A stretch of DNA of 64,000 bases from Vibrio tubiashii (GTDB taxonomy: Bacteria; Pseudomonadota; Gammaproteobacteria; Enterobacterales; Vibrionaceae): NCBI RefSeq assembly GCF_028551255.1, contig NZ_CP117030.1:682001-746000 (forward strand), in the 5' to 3' direction. The translations under genes and the position numbers were made by a program. Position 1 is the first letter of the stretch, and the number at the start of each line of letters is the position of its first letter. Shown one piece after another: positions 26,158 through 35,072 of this stretch. The notes under the pieces were generated by a model. That model had not been told where the DNA came from. It saw only the letters and a program-made list of their open reading frames with translations, and searched no databases.

Positions 26158-26652
26158 TTAATTTATAGTGTGTGAGCTTTCCATAGCAGAGTTGTATTGC
26201 TTGAGCGTCGAAAAGTAATGGTGAGCTTTTTGTACATGTTCAAATTCGAGCATCCACTGTGCACTACGTTGAGCACTACAAAAAGCGCCCATATGACGCA
26301 ATAAATCCTCACACTGATTTTGTATGACATGTTGAGTGGCTTGAACTAGATCGAAAGATTCAATCGAGACAAACTGGAGCTGCGCATAGGTTTGGTTTAG
26401 TAGGTCGAATGCCTGCTGGTGCTGCCCCATTTTGTTCAGAATCTCTGATTGAGAAACGGCAGCATCGCGTAACCCTGTGACTAAGCAGCTAAATTGGCAA
26501 GGTTTTGTCTCATTATCTATCAGTGCATCTTGCAGATGAGAAGGCAAGTGGCTTAGCACAAGTTCGTATAGGTAATGTGCTTCAGGCCAGTGTCCTTGTT
26601 CTAGCAATTGCTCTGCTTTTAGATAATGTGTCCAGCATTGCTGCAAATCCAT
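26158..26652 (-). CDS. Hypothetical helical (TPR-like) cytoplasmic protein
   Basis: This protein of about 164 residues has no motif I can name. It is helical throughout, with pairs such as WTHYLKAEQLLEQGHWPEAH that look like a tetratricopeptide unit, and is rich in Gln, His and Cys. The ATG at 26652 has GGAG upstream; a TTG at 26709 would add 19 residues. It lies 13 bases before the double ABC ATPase gene, so the two probably form one transcript. A possible Fur-like site lies upstream. Confidence 0.65.
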   Translation of the reverse strand: MDLQQCWTHYLKAEQLLEQGHWPEAHYLYELVLSHLPSHLQDALIDNETKPCQFSCLVTGLRDAAVSQSEILNKMGQHQQAFDLLNQTYAQLQFVSIESFDLVQATQHVIQNQCEDLLRHMGAFCSAQRSAQWMLEFEHVQKAHHYFSTLKQYNSAMESSHTIN

Positions 26653-26710
26653 GTCCAAATACTCCGCTCTCAAAATGTTACGCCTATTTAAATGCAATTC
26701 ATTAGCCAAT

Positions 26711-26729
26711 GCAAATAATTATCATTTAA
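26711..26729. promoter_or_regulatory. Weak Fur-box-like sequence
   Basis: The 19 bases at this site match the classical Fur consensus at about 12 positions, with a good ATAATTATCATTT core. They lie about 60 bases upstream of the small protein and ABC ATPase genes on the - strand and about 130 bases upstream of the protease gene on the + strand. AT-rich DNA gives such matches by chance. Confidence 0.3.
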
Positions 26730-26858
26730 TTGCCATTTAAATTGACACGGATGATTAAAAAATGAGCGGTTAAACGTGATTTGGCTGTAAGTCACTAAAA
26801 CTTAAACAAATCTAGCCTAAACTAGCTTTATGAGAACAATAACTACAAGGATAGAGTG

Positions 26859-29219
26859 ATGACCATTCAAAGACTTGAAGCGAATCAGCTATACCTATCA
26901 GCTGAGCTAGAAAAACTACAAAGCAAGTCGACAAAAGAGTTGGCGCCTATCGATGAGATTGTCGGACAGGAGCGTGCTCAGAAAGCCGTCGAGTTTGCTA
27001 TGTCGATTAAAGAGAAGGGATACAACATCTACGCAATAGGCCAAAATGGATTGGGCAAGCGTACGATGATTTTGCGCTATTTAAATCGCCACCAACATGA
27101 TGCCGCGGCACTGTTTGACTGGTGTTATGTCGCCAACTTTGAAGATATTCGTACACCAAAGGTACTCAAGTTGCCTTGTGGGGTTGGCAGTAAATTCAAA
27201 CAAGACATCGAAAAACTCATGTCTAAGCTCGTCAATGCAATGCCGTTAGCCTTTGATAATGAGCTCTACTATAGCCGCGCAGATAAGCTGAAAAACCAAT
27301 TGGCCACTAAGCAAGAAGCCGAACTTGCGGTAATCACTAAAGAAGCCAAGTCTAAAGGTATTAGTCTGACCATTACGACTCAAGGTGACTACCAGTTTGT
27401 TGCGATGAATGGCGAAGAGCTTCACACAGAAGAGTCGTTTGAAGAGCTGAGTACTAAAGAGCAAGAATACTTTGGTGACACGATTGACGAACTTGAAGTG
27501 CAACTGAGAAACATGGTTCGTCAACTCACTGAGTGGGAAGAAGCCTACACAGAGAAGATTAAAAAGCTCAACGATGAAGTGACGCTAGATGTGATCACCC
27601 ATTTCATCAAACAGCTTAAGAAAGACTATTCAGGTTATCCTGCAATAAAGAGTTATCTTACTGAACTTCAGCAAGACATCGTTGATAACGCAGATATCTT
27701 CTTAGAGCAAAGTGCGGAGCAAGGTGAGGTAGCGACAGCCTCACTCGATAAGAAATTGCCTCGTCGCTACAAGGTTAACGTCCTTGTAAGCCGTAAAAAC
27801 GAAGAGTTTCCAATCGTCGTTGAAGAGAACCCAAACTATCACACATTATTTGGTTACATTGAAACCGCCACCTTTAAGGGAACGGTTTTTACCGATTTCT
27901 CTTTGATTCGTCCAGGTAGTCTGCACAAGGCGAACGGTGGTGTGCTCTTGATGGATGCACAAAAGGTGCTGGAGCAGCCCTACGTATGGGACGGTCTAAA
28001 ACGTGCTCTGCGTGCGCGCCAGTTGAGTTTTACTTCTCTAGAGAAAGAAGTGACGCTAACAGGGACAGTATCACTTGACCCTGAAGCGATCCCTTTGGAT
28101 GTGAAAATTATCCTATTCGGCGATTACCGCACCTACCAGTTGCTTCAACACTATGATCCAGAGTTTAGCGAGCTATTCCGTGTGACCGCAGATTTTGAAG
28201 ACGAGATGACGCGTAATGCTGACTCGGAGCTTCAATACGCGAAATTCATTTCCAGTGTGGTGAACGATAACGGCATGCTGCATTGTGATCGCAAGGCCAT
28301 CGCGCGAATCATTGAGCACAGTTCGCGTTTAGCAGGCGATCAGAACAAAATCTCACTGCATTCGGCGAATATTGCGAATTTACTCCGTGAGTCCAACTAT
28401 GTGGCAAGACAAGCGAATTCTAACATGATTCGTTCTAGCCATGTCGAGGAGGCGCTGTCTAACCAAGAGTTGCGTGTTAGCCGACTAAAAGACAGCGTGA
28501 TGGAGAGCTTTATTAACGGAACGACGTTAATTCACACTCATGGTGAAGCCGTCGGTCAGGTTAATGCTCTGTCAGTTCTTAGCACCAGTGAGTATATGTT
28601 TGGCGCGCCAAACCGGATTACAGCAACAACCTGTTACGGTGATGGTGAAGTGATCGATATTGAGCGCAGTGTTGACCTTGGTGGTAGCATCCACTCGAAA
28701 GGTGTAATGATCCTAACAGCGTACTTATCCTCAGTATTTGGTAAAACGGCGAAAGTCCCGTTAAGCACTACCATTACTTTTGAGCAATCATACGGTGGCG
28801 TAGATGGTGACAGCGCAAGTATGGCTGAGTTCTGTGCCGTAGTTTCCGCGTTTTCTAAACAGCCAAACCGTCAGGATATAGCTATTACAGGCTCGATGAA
28901 CCAGTTTGGTGAATCACAACCAATTGGCGGTGTTAATGAGAAGATCGAAGGCTTCTTCGATGTATGTGAAATCAAAGGGCGTACAAACGAGCAAGGTGTG
29001 ATTATCCCGCGTTCGAATATGCATAATTTGATGTTACGACCAGACATCGTCAAAGCGGTAGAAAAAGGTGAGTTCCATATCTGGGCAATTGATCATGTGA
29101 CTGAGGCGATCGAACTCTTTACCGGAAAAGCGGCCGGCACGCCGAGTGAAGAAGGAAGTTACCCGATTGATACCGTATTTGGTATCGCACAAGCCAAGCT
29201 TAACGCATTAAGAAAATAA
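26859..29219 (+). CDS. LonB/YcbZ-type ATP-dependent protease
   Basis: This 786-residue protein combines an N-terminal region, a degenerate AAA+ core and a C-terminal Lon protease domain, as in E. coli YcbZ and LonB-like enzymes. The ATPase P-loop reads GQNGLGKRTMI near residue 62, and LHKANGGVLLMDAQKVL is the Walker B region. The proteolytic serine is in GDSASMAEFCAVV and the lysine in GGVNEKIEGFFDVC, the Ser-Lys dyad of Lon. No membrane segments are evident. The start is ATG 26859, after AAGGATAGAG. Substrates of this branch are largely unknown; protein quality control is presumed. Confidence 0.88.
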   Translation: MTIQRLEANQLYLSAELEKLQSKSTKELAPIDEIVGQERAQKAVEFAMSIKEKGYNIYAIGQNGLGKRTMILRYLNRHQHDAAALFDWCYVANFEDIRTPKVLKLPCGVGSKFKQDIEKLMSKLVNAMPLAFDNELYYSRADKLKNQLATKQEAELAVITKEAKSKGISLTITTQGDYQFVAMNGEELHTEESFEELSTKEQEYFGDTIDELEVQLRNMVRQLTEWEEAYTEKIKKLNDEVTLDVITHFIKQLKKDYSGYPAIKSYLTELQQDIVDNADIFLEQSAEQGEVATASLDKKLPRRYKVNVLVSRKNEEFPIVVEENPNYHTLFGYIETATFKGTVFTDFSLIRPGSLHKANGGVLLMDAQKVLEQPYVWDGLKRALRARQLSFTSLEKEVTLTGTVSLDPEAIPLDVKIILFGDYRTYQLLQHYDPEFSELFRVTADFEDEMTRNADSELQYAKFISSVVNDNGMLHCDRKAIARIIEHSSRLAGDQNKISLHSANIANLLRESNYVARQANSNMIRSSHVEEALSNQELRVSRLKDSVMESFINGTTLIHTHGEAVGQVNALSVLSTSEYMFGAPNRITATTCYGDGEVIDIERSVDLGGSIHSKGVMILTAYLSSVFGKTAKVPLSTTITFEQSYGGVDGDSASMAEFCAVVSAFSKQPNRQDIAITGSMNQFGESQPIGGVNEKIEGFFDVCEIKGRTNEQGVIIPRSNMHNLMLRPDIVKAVEKGEFHIWAIDHVTEAIELFTGKAAGTPSEEGSYPIDTVFGIAQAKLNALRK

Positions 29220-29226
29220 AACGACA

Positions 29227-29255
29227 AGAGCCCCTGACAAAAGGGGCTCTTTCTT
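29227..29255 (+). terminator. Intrinsic terminator after the Lon-like gene
   Basis: AGAGCCCCT (29227-29235) pairs perfectly with AGGGGCTCT (29242-29250) around GACAAA and is followed by TTCTT. It lies eight bases after the protease stop and faces the convergent ldhA gene. Confidence 0.88.
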
Positions 29256-29290
29256 ATCTATTTAGGTCAGCATAAACCTGCATGCGGAAA

Positions 29291-30289
29291 CTAAAGTTCT
29301 AACACTTCGTTTCCTGAAGGTACGCCTTTAGCAAACGCGTCTATATTGCCGAGCGTTGTTTCTGCAATATTGCCAAGAGCTTCATTGGTTAAGAAAGCTT
29401 GGTGACCTGTAAATAAGACATTGTGGCAAGCTGACAATCGACGAAATACATCATCAACAATCACATCGTTAGATTTGTCTTGGAAAAACAGCTCTTTTTC
29501 ATGCTCGTAAACATCAAGGCCAAGTGCTCCGATTCGCCCGCGTTTCAGCGCTTCAACCGCTGCCGCAGAATCGAGTAAGCCACCACGACTGGTATTAACG
29601 ATCATAACTCCATCTTTCATTTGCTCAAAAGCCGTTTCATCGAGTAGATGATAGTTCTCTTCCGACATCGGGCAGTGCAGAGTAATGATGTCGCTCTGCT
29701 CAAATAGTTCTTGTTTAGAAACATACTTGGCTCCAAGTTCGAGAGCGATCGGATTCTCATACGGATCGTGGCATAAAAGCTCCATCCCTAAGCCTTTTAA
29801 AATACGCATTGTTGCAATGCCAATTTTACCGGTACCAATCACGCCTGCGGTTTTACCAAAGAAGTTAAACCCAACTAGGCCTTCTAGGTTAAAGTTCGCA
29901 TCTCGGGTTCGTTGGTAGGCTTTATGAAAACGACGGTTTAGGCTCATCATTAAGCCGACTGTGTGCTCTGCGACAGATTCTGGCGAGTAAGCCGGAACGC
30001 GAACTACCTGAATACCAAGTCGTTTCGCGGCTTCTAAGTCGACGCGATCAAACCCAGCGCAGCGCATTGCGACCATCTTTACACCTTGTAGTGATAGCGC
30101 TTCAAGGACAGTTGCCGAAAGATCATCATTAACGAACGCGCAAACAACTTGACAGTCATGAGCCATCTTTGCGGTTTTTCGAGTTAACGGGAAATCGTGG
30201 AAGTGAAGGTTAAAACCATAAGCTTGGTTAACTTTCGAGAAAGATACTTCGTCGTAAGACTTAGAGCTAAACACAGCGACATCTATCAT
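29291..30289 (-). CDS. ldhA: Fermentative D-lactate dehydrogenase
   Basis: This 332-residue enzyme reduces pyruvate to D-lactate with NADH. It is a D-isomer 2-hydroxyacid dehydrogenase with the NAD site TAGVIGTGKIG near residue 147, the substrate-binding MRCAGFDRVDL and VPAYSPESVAEHT blocks, NTSRGGLLD, and the catalytic histidine in FTGHQAFLTNEAL. The N-terminal FSSKSYDEVSF is characteristic of the LdhA group. Length matches E. coli LdhA. Together with lldPD upstream, the window covers production and use of both lactate isomers, though the genes are not co-transcribed. Confidence 0.92.
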   Translation of the reverse strand: MIDVAVFSSKSYDEVSFSKVNQAYGFNLHFHDFPLTRKTAKMAHDCQVVCAFVNDDLSATVLEALSLQGVKMVAMRCAGFDRVDLEAAKRLGIQVVRVPAYSPESVAEHTVGLMMSLNRRFHKAYQRTRDANFNLEGLVGFNFFGKTAGVIGTGKIGIATMRILKGLGMELLCHDPYENPIALELGAKYVSKQELFEQSDIITLHCPMSEENYHLLDETAFEQMKDGVMIVNTSRGGLLDSAAAVEALKRGRIGALGLDVYEHEKELFFQDKSNDVIVDDVFRRLSACHNVLFTGHQAFLTNEALGNIAETTLGNIDAFAKGVPSGNEVLEL

Positions 30290-30444
30290 AAAAACCTCTC
30301 TAAGGTATTGAAGGAGAGTAACGACGCCTATTGAATACTGAATTAGAAAGAAAATAAACCATGAATTTACTGAGGCTATATCTAAGTTGCGCCAATAGTT
30401 AAATTATTGATATATATTAGATTCGACAAGGAATGGAGAAAAAC

Positions 30445-30921
30445 ATGATTAAGCTTACGCCAATGACGCCCGCTCATCTTGAACAGGTGATCACTCTCAG
30501 TGTCGCGGATGAACAACTCCCGTATGTAGGCACGGTCGAGCAAGTTCTCCTTAATGCTGACGATAAAGTGCATCCCCATCTTGTTTTAGATGATGACAAA
30601 GTAGTTGGTATATTTCTTATCGATACCACTTATAGCCGTGTTTATGATTTTGCTCCCTCGGGCTCTTTAGGCTTTAGGGCATTCTTGATCGATATAGACT
30701 GCCAAGGCCGTGGATACGGAAGTGCCGCAATGTCATGTTTAGGCAGTTACCTAGCGCAACAATATCCACAATATGAGGCTGTTTACTTGACCGTTAATTG
30801 TAAAAACCCAACGGCTTATCGTTGCTATTTAAATAATGGTTTTGTCGATAATGGCGATCTTTATTTAGGAGGAGCTGCAGGGCCGCAGCATATTATGTCG
30901 TTGAACCTGAGTTTAGGGTGA
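30445..30921 (+). CDS. GNAT-family N-acetyltransferase
   Basis: This protein of about 158 residues has the GNAT fold: a VVGIFLIDT strand, the acetyl-CoA-binding motif A in DCQGRGYGSAAMSCL near residue 95, and the NPTAYRCYLNNGFV C-terminal motif. The acceptor, which could be a protein, an amino acid or an antibiotic, cannot be determined. ATG 30445 is preferred because GGAG sits upstream; the in-frame ATG at 30433 is an alternative. It is a single-gene unit. Confidence 0.85.
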   Translation: MIKLTPMTPAHLEQVITLSVADEQLPYVGTVEQVLLNADDKVHPHLVLDDDKVVGIFLIDTTYSRVYDFAPSGSLGFRAFLIDIDCQGRGYGSAAMSCLGSYLAQQYPQYEAVYLTVNCKNPTAYRCYLNNGFVDNGDLYLGGAAGPQHIMSLNLSLG

Positions 30922-31034
30922 TATTTTCATAGAGTTAAATTGAGCTAAATATCACTACCTCCTAAGTATTACTAAATTCATATAATAGTTACACAAACCA
31001 TTCATTTTACTGCTACCGTTATATTTATAAAATA

Positions 31035-31085
31035 AATCCGACCAGTCAGTAACCATCTAATTACTATGGTTTTTGCAGTCGGGTT
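31035..31085 (+). promoter_or_regulatory. Two-tier stem-loop in the leader of a chemoreceptor gene
   Basis: AATCCGAC (31035-31042) pairs with GTCGGGTT (31078-31085), and inside it AACCAT (31051-31056) pairs with ATGGTT (31066-31071). The whole ends 27 bases before the chemoreceptor start and upstream of its ribosome binding site. There is no T run, so it is not a plain terminator. It could be a regulatory leader element or a fortuitous fold. Confidence 0.35.
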
Positions 31086-31112
31086 GATAATAAACTTGAT
31101 TGGTTAGGGTAT

Positions 31113-32756
31113 ATGGATATGTTGGTAACGAAACTTAAAAACGTCTCAATTGCCGCAAGGGCATGGTCAATTCTTGGTTTATTCGCGGTTGGCTTATTTG
31201 CCAATACTCTTTTAAATATTGATAAATCGCGACAGCACATGCGTGAAAACTACGAGCGCGGAGTTGAAACGCTAGTAGAAAGTGCGGTTAGTGTGATTGA
31301 TTATTATCATCAGCAGAGTGAAAGTGGAGCTTTATCAGAAGATGTCGCGCAAGCTCGTGCTTTGGAAACGATTTCTGCAATGCGTTTTGATGGTGATAAT
31401 TATATTTTTGTTGGTGATAAAGACGGGATACAAATAGCTTCAGGAGTGCTCTCTTTACTTGGCAAAAACATTTTGGGTATTCAAGACAGCAATGGCACCT
31501 ATTTTGTTAAAGAGCTTTACCAAGTGGCAAGAAATGGCGGTGGGTTTGTTGATTATCATTGGAAAAATCCGGATAAAGAAACGCTCGATCCTAAAACGAG
31601 TTACGCCATCATGTTTCAGCCATGGGGCTGGATGGTAGGGTCGGGAATGAATATTGTGGCGTTAGAGGCTGTAACCTATCGCTCCGAAATGACATCGCTG
31701 AGTTACGCTGTGGGTATTTTAGTGGTGCTTTCACTGGTGGTCGGCTATTTCATTAAAACCATAACTTCGCCGTTAAAACGCACTCTGCGAGCGATGAAAA
31801 CACTGTCACAGGGCGAAGGTGACCTAACCCAGCGGTTACCAGAAGAGGGCAGTAAAGAGCTGATACACTTGGCGCGTTACTTCAATCAGTTTGTTGCCTC
31901 AATTCAATCGATTATGCTCAATATCAGTGATGCAGGGACACAAGTTTCCGCATCCGCCACACAGTTATCCAATTCTGTTCACCATATTGATGACAGTCTG
32001 AATCAGCAGCAAAACGATGTGGATATGTTGGCGACAGCAATGACAGAAATGCTCGCGACCGTTGAAGAAGTCGCAGGGAGAACCTCGGAAGCCAATGATG
32101 CCAGTCGATTAGCGGCAAAAGAGACTCAGAACAGCCATTCTATCATCCAGCAAAACGTTGAAGAGGCTAACGAGCTAGCGGTGCAAATTGACTCTGCAGG
32201 TCAAGTGGTACAGAAGCTGGCGACGGATGCGAGAAACGTAGATACAGTGCTAGAAGTGATTCGTGGCGTGGCAGAGCAAACGAATCTGTTGGCACTCAAT
32301 GCAGCTATTGAAGCAGCGAGGGCAGGAGAGCAAGGTCGCGGCTTTGCGGTTGTTGCTGATGAGGTAAGAACACTCTCGCAACGCACTCAAGAATCAACGC
32401 TTGAGATTCAAAACATTGTTGAGAAGCTCCAAGCGGGCGCCGAGAATGTAGTGACAGTGATGAATCAAGGTGCGGATAAAGCAAATAAAGCGTCGTCACT
32501 CTCGACGCAAGCAGGTGAAACACTTGATAAGATCAATCGAGAAGTTCATACCATAGAAGAGATGGCGCAGCATATTGCGACTGCCGCGGAACAGCAAACG
32601 GTCACTGTTAACGATATCAACCGAAATGTGGTTAGCTTGAGTGACATGGCGAGCTCTGTATCGAGTGAATCGGCTCAAATGGCGAGTTCGGGTAAAGAGT
32701 TAAGACATGTCTCTGAAAATCTGATGAGCATGATTAACCGCTTTAAGCTTGCATAA
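31113..32756 (+). CDS. Methyl-accepting chemotaxis protein with a single Cache domain
   Basis: This 547-residue inner-membrane chemoreceptor has a first helix at about residues 14-32. A periplasmic sCache_2 domain follows, with the typical [13 protein letters not shown] and [11 protein letters not shown] segments. A second helix (about 190-210), a HAMP domain and a long cytoplasmic coiled coil come next, containing the invariant hairpin tip [20 protein letters not shown]. sCache_2 domains often sense small carboxylates. It would signal through CheA/CheW elsewhere. No CheR/CheB pentapeptide is seen at the C-terminus. Confidence 0.93.
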   Translation: MDMLVTKLKNVSIAARAWSILGLFAVGLFANTLLNIDKSRQHMRENYERGVETLVESAVSVIDYYHQQSESGALSEDVAQARALETISAMRFDGDNYIFVGDKDGIQIASGVLSLLGKNILGIQDSNGTYFVKELYQVARNGGGFVDYHWKNPDKETLDPKTSYAIMFQPWGWMVGSGMNIVALEAVTYRSEMTSLSYAVGILVVLSLVVGYFIKTITSPLKRTLRAMKTLSQGEGDLTQRLPEEGSKELIHLARYFNQFVASIQSIMLNISDAGTQVSASATQLSNSVHHIDDSLNQQQNDVDMLATAMTEMLATVEEVAGRTSEANDASRLAAKETQNSHSIIQQNVEEANELAVQIDSAGQVVQKLATDARNVDTVLEVIRGVAEQTNLLALNAAIEAARAGEQGRGFAVVADEVRTLSQRTQESTLEIQNIVEKLQAGAENVVTVMNQGADKANKASSLSTQAGETLDKINREVHTIEEMAQHIATAAEQQTVTVNDINRNVVSLSDMASSVSSESAQMASSGKELRHVSENLMSMINRFKLA

Positions 32757-32849
32757 GGTTTAAGCAAGCTGAGTTATCTTCAATCTTATTGGAATCTAAG
32801 TCAGTGCTAGTGATAGAATCGCAACAAATTTTCTATCACTAGCCTATCT

Positions 32850-33368
32850 ATGAGACATCTAAAGACCACAGTCCATCCTGATCTGGAACATTTGGACGAC
32901 AAAATCATTTTCAAGCGCAATGCAGCACGCGCCATCGTGGTTGATGGAGAAGATATTTTACTCTTGTACACCGAGCGCTACCATGACTATACCATTCCTG
33001 GCGGCGGCCTTGATGAAGGTGAAGATATCATTGCTGGGATGGTACGCGAGTTAGAAGAAGAGACGGGCGCCAACAATATTCATGGCATTAAGCCTTTTGG
33101 TATCTATGAAGAGTTTCGACCTTGGTACAAAGAGGATGCTGATGTTGTTCATATGATTTCGTACTGCTATACGTGCAAAGTTGACCGTGAACTCGGTGAA
33201 ACTAACTACGAAGATTACGAGATTAAAAATGGCATGAAAGCCGTATGGATGAATATTCATGATGCTATCGCTCACAATGAAAAAACCATTGCTGAAAGCC
33301 CGAAGAAAGGCATGAGTATTGAGCGTGAGACCTTTCTACTTCATCTCATCGCCAAAGAAATGCTTTAA
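32850..33368 (+). CDS. NUDIX hydrolase
   Basis: This 172-residue enzyme hydrolyses a nucleoside diphosphate linked to another moiety. The NUDIX box is complete (GGGLDEGEDIIAGMVRELEEE, about residues 51-71, with the expected spacing to TGA). Family size is normal. No flanking substrate-specific motif is recognised, so the substrate is open. It ends at its own strong terminator. Confidence 0.9.
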   Translation: MRHLKTTVHPDLEHLDDKIIFKRNAARAIVVDGEDILLLYTERYHDYTIPGGGLDEGEDIIAGMVRELEEETGANNIHGIKPFGIYEEFRPWYKEDADVVHMISYCYTCKVDRELGETNYEDYEIKNGMKAVWMNIHDAIAHNEKTIAESPKKGMSIERETFLLHLIAKEML

Positions 33369-33389
33369 GTCATTAAGGTAAAAAGACAA

Positions 33390-33422
33390 ATGCCTATCAA
33401 ATTGCTTTGGTAGGCATTTTTT
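33390..33422 (+). terminator. Intrinsic terminator after the NUDIX gene
   Basis: A 12-bp stem with one G-T pair (33390-33401 with 33406-33417) and a TTGC loop is followed by five T. It separates the NUDIX gene from the convergent membrane protein gene. Confidence 0.88.
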
Positions 33423-33442
33423 AGAGCGTAACGCCCACAGTC

Positions 33443-34405
33443 TTAAGACTCGACTCTTCGATAAAAGTACTTCTCACAAGTCGCGTCGCTCACATATCTG
33501 AGAATGTGAGAGAGTATCGCAACGGTAATCAAGCCAAACAATAACCTTCCCCAAAAGATAGAGACGAAATCAGCGCCTATCAGAAGCACTAAAATGGTGT
33601 CTTCGATCATACTGTGAACAAGATTAAGCAGCATAATTGCGATAAACACATCTCGCGCGGGGATGTGCCCACGTTTTGCTTCGTTGATGAGAAGACCGCC
33701 GCCAAAAGATAAGCCAAGGGTAATTCCTACAATAGTCATGTTTGTCGCTTCACGACTGATCCCAAGTAACCTTAAAACAGGGCGCAACATTATCGCCATC
33801 GCCTTTTCGACACCGACTAGTTTCATCAGCTTGAGGGCAAAAAGCAGAGCAGAAATGACAAGGAAAATTGCAACTAGGTTTTCAACTTGAACCCATGCCC
33901 ATTCTAAGTAGGTTTGCTGTGCGACTTGCTCTGGTGACCAGACGACATTTGCGGTGTAGCCTAATAAGTCCCAGTACTGGTAGCTATGGTGTAATAGCCA
34001 TGCTAAGAGTATTCCGCCACCTAAACGCAGCAGTAATGTCATTGTGATGCTTACGCCCGCTTTTTTGGCAATGGCAGCTTCAATGGGCAATGAGTGAGCA
34101 AGTAACATCAAAGTGCCAAGCACTGACACTTGGGCGACGGTAAGCTGCACATCTGTATTCATAAATACCAATAAACCTGCATAGATGTTCGTCAGCAGTG
34201 TAGTTGCCCAAACAAGTCCCATCTCGTCCGGAAGGCCAACCAAGCTCATCAAAGGGCTAAGCCAGTTACTCAAGATTGCGATGCCACCCATCTCTTCGAT
34301 GACTTTGATGACGATAATGATCGGCACCATGATCTTATAGAGCGTCCAAGTGACATCGAAGATTTCATTAACGAGATCTCGAAAGAAATTTTGTAGCTTG
34401 TTCAT
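33443..34405 (-). CDS. Nucleoside-recognition (GATE) domain membrane protein
   Basis: This 320-residue polytopic membrane protein belongs to the spore maturation/nucleoside recognition (GATE) group. About eight helices are visible, with GLSFGGGLLINEAKRG near residue 240 and the MLLNLVHSMIEDTILVLLIG stretch as conserved parts. Homologues are thought to move nucleosides or other small solutes, but function is not established. ATG 34405 has AAAGGAAC upstream; an in-frame TTG at 34447 is less likely. It is divergent from an Lrp-type regulator. Confidence 0.78.
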   Translation of the reverse strand: MNKLQNFFRDLVNEIFDVTWTLYKIMVPIIIVIKVIEEMGGIAILSNWLSPLMSLVGLPDEMGLVWATTLLTNIYAGLLVFMNTDVQLTVAQVSVLGTLMLLAHSLPIEAAIAKKAGVSITMTLLLRLGGGILLAWLLHHSYQYWDLLGYTANVVWSPEQVAQQTYLEWAWVQVENLVAIFLVISALLFALKLMKLVGVEKAMAIMLRPVLRLLGISREATNMTIVGITLGLSFGGGLLINEAKRGHIPARDVFIAIMLLNLVHSMIEDTILVLLIGADFVSIFWGRLLFGLITVAILSHILRYVSDATCEKYFYRRVES

Positions 34406-34554
34406 TGTCAGTTCCTTTAAAACAACAGATGGCAAAATGTTATTCAAATGTAGAGAAATATGACGATGCTTATATAATGACTTTAACTAATTTTGTTTCT
34501 TTATTTTCTCTATAGGGAAGCAAAAATTCTTAGATGTGGGGTTTTAAGAAATAT

Positions 34555-35025
34555 ATGGAAATTGACAGAATTGATCGAAAGATCCTTTCAGTGCTGCAAA
34601 AGAATAACCGAATAGCGAACGTTGAGCTTGCAGAGGAAGTTGGCTTGTCTCCACCCGCGTGTTTAAAGCGCGTTAAACGATTAAGGGCAGGAAAAGTGAT
34701 TGTTGGAGATGTCTCGATCATCAACCCGTCGTTAGCGGGCAACAAAATGACCTTGATTGTATCTGTGGAAATGGAGCGTGATAGGGGGGATATCTATAGC
34801 GTGTTCAGGCAATCGATCGAGAAAGCACCTGAAGTGACGCAATGCTATCAAATCACCGGAGGCTACGACTTTATGTTGATTGTCTCGGTGTCGGATATTC
34901 AGGCTTACGAGCGATTCATTGAGCGAGTCTTACATCAAGATCGGAATATACGTAAGTTTCATACCTCGGTGTCGACCAAAACCGTTAAGTTCAGCACTCA
35001 AGTTAATGTAGAAGAGATCCAATAA
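34555..35025 (+). CDS. Lrp/AsnC-family regulator
   Basis: This protein of about 156 residues has an N-terminal helix-turn-helix (IDRIDRKILSVLQKNNRIAN, ELAEEVGLSPPACLKRVKRL) and a C-terminal RAM effector domain, with FRQSIEKAPEVTQCYQITGG followed by a DFMLIVSV strand, as in Lrp/AsnC proteins that bind amino acids. ATG 34555 fits family starts; ATG 34534 in frame would add seven residues. It is divergent from the GATE-domain membrane protein gene and may regulate it. Confidence 0.88.
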   Translation: MEIDRIDRKILSVLQKNNRIANVELAEEVGLSPPACLKRVKRLRAGKVIVGDVSIINPSLAGNKMTLIVSVEMERDRGDIYSVFRQSIEKAPEVTQCYQITGGYDFMLIVSVSDIQAYERFIERVLHQDRNIRKFHTSVSTKTVKFSTQVNVEEIQ

Positions 35026-35027
35026 AA

Positions 35028-35056
35028 ATGCCCCGCTAAGGTAGCGGGGCATTTAT
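35028..35056. terminator. Bidirectional terminator between Lrp-type gene and tkt
   Basis: ATGCCCCGCT (35028-35037) pairs perfectly with AGCGGGGCAT (35043-35052), flanked by A-rich and T-rich ends suited to both directions. It lies between convergent genes. Confidence 0.9.
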
Positions 35057-35072
35057 TATCAAGATACAGGGA

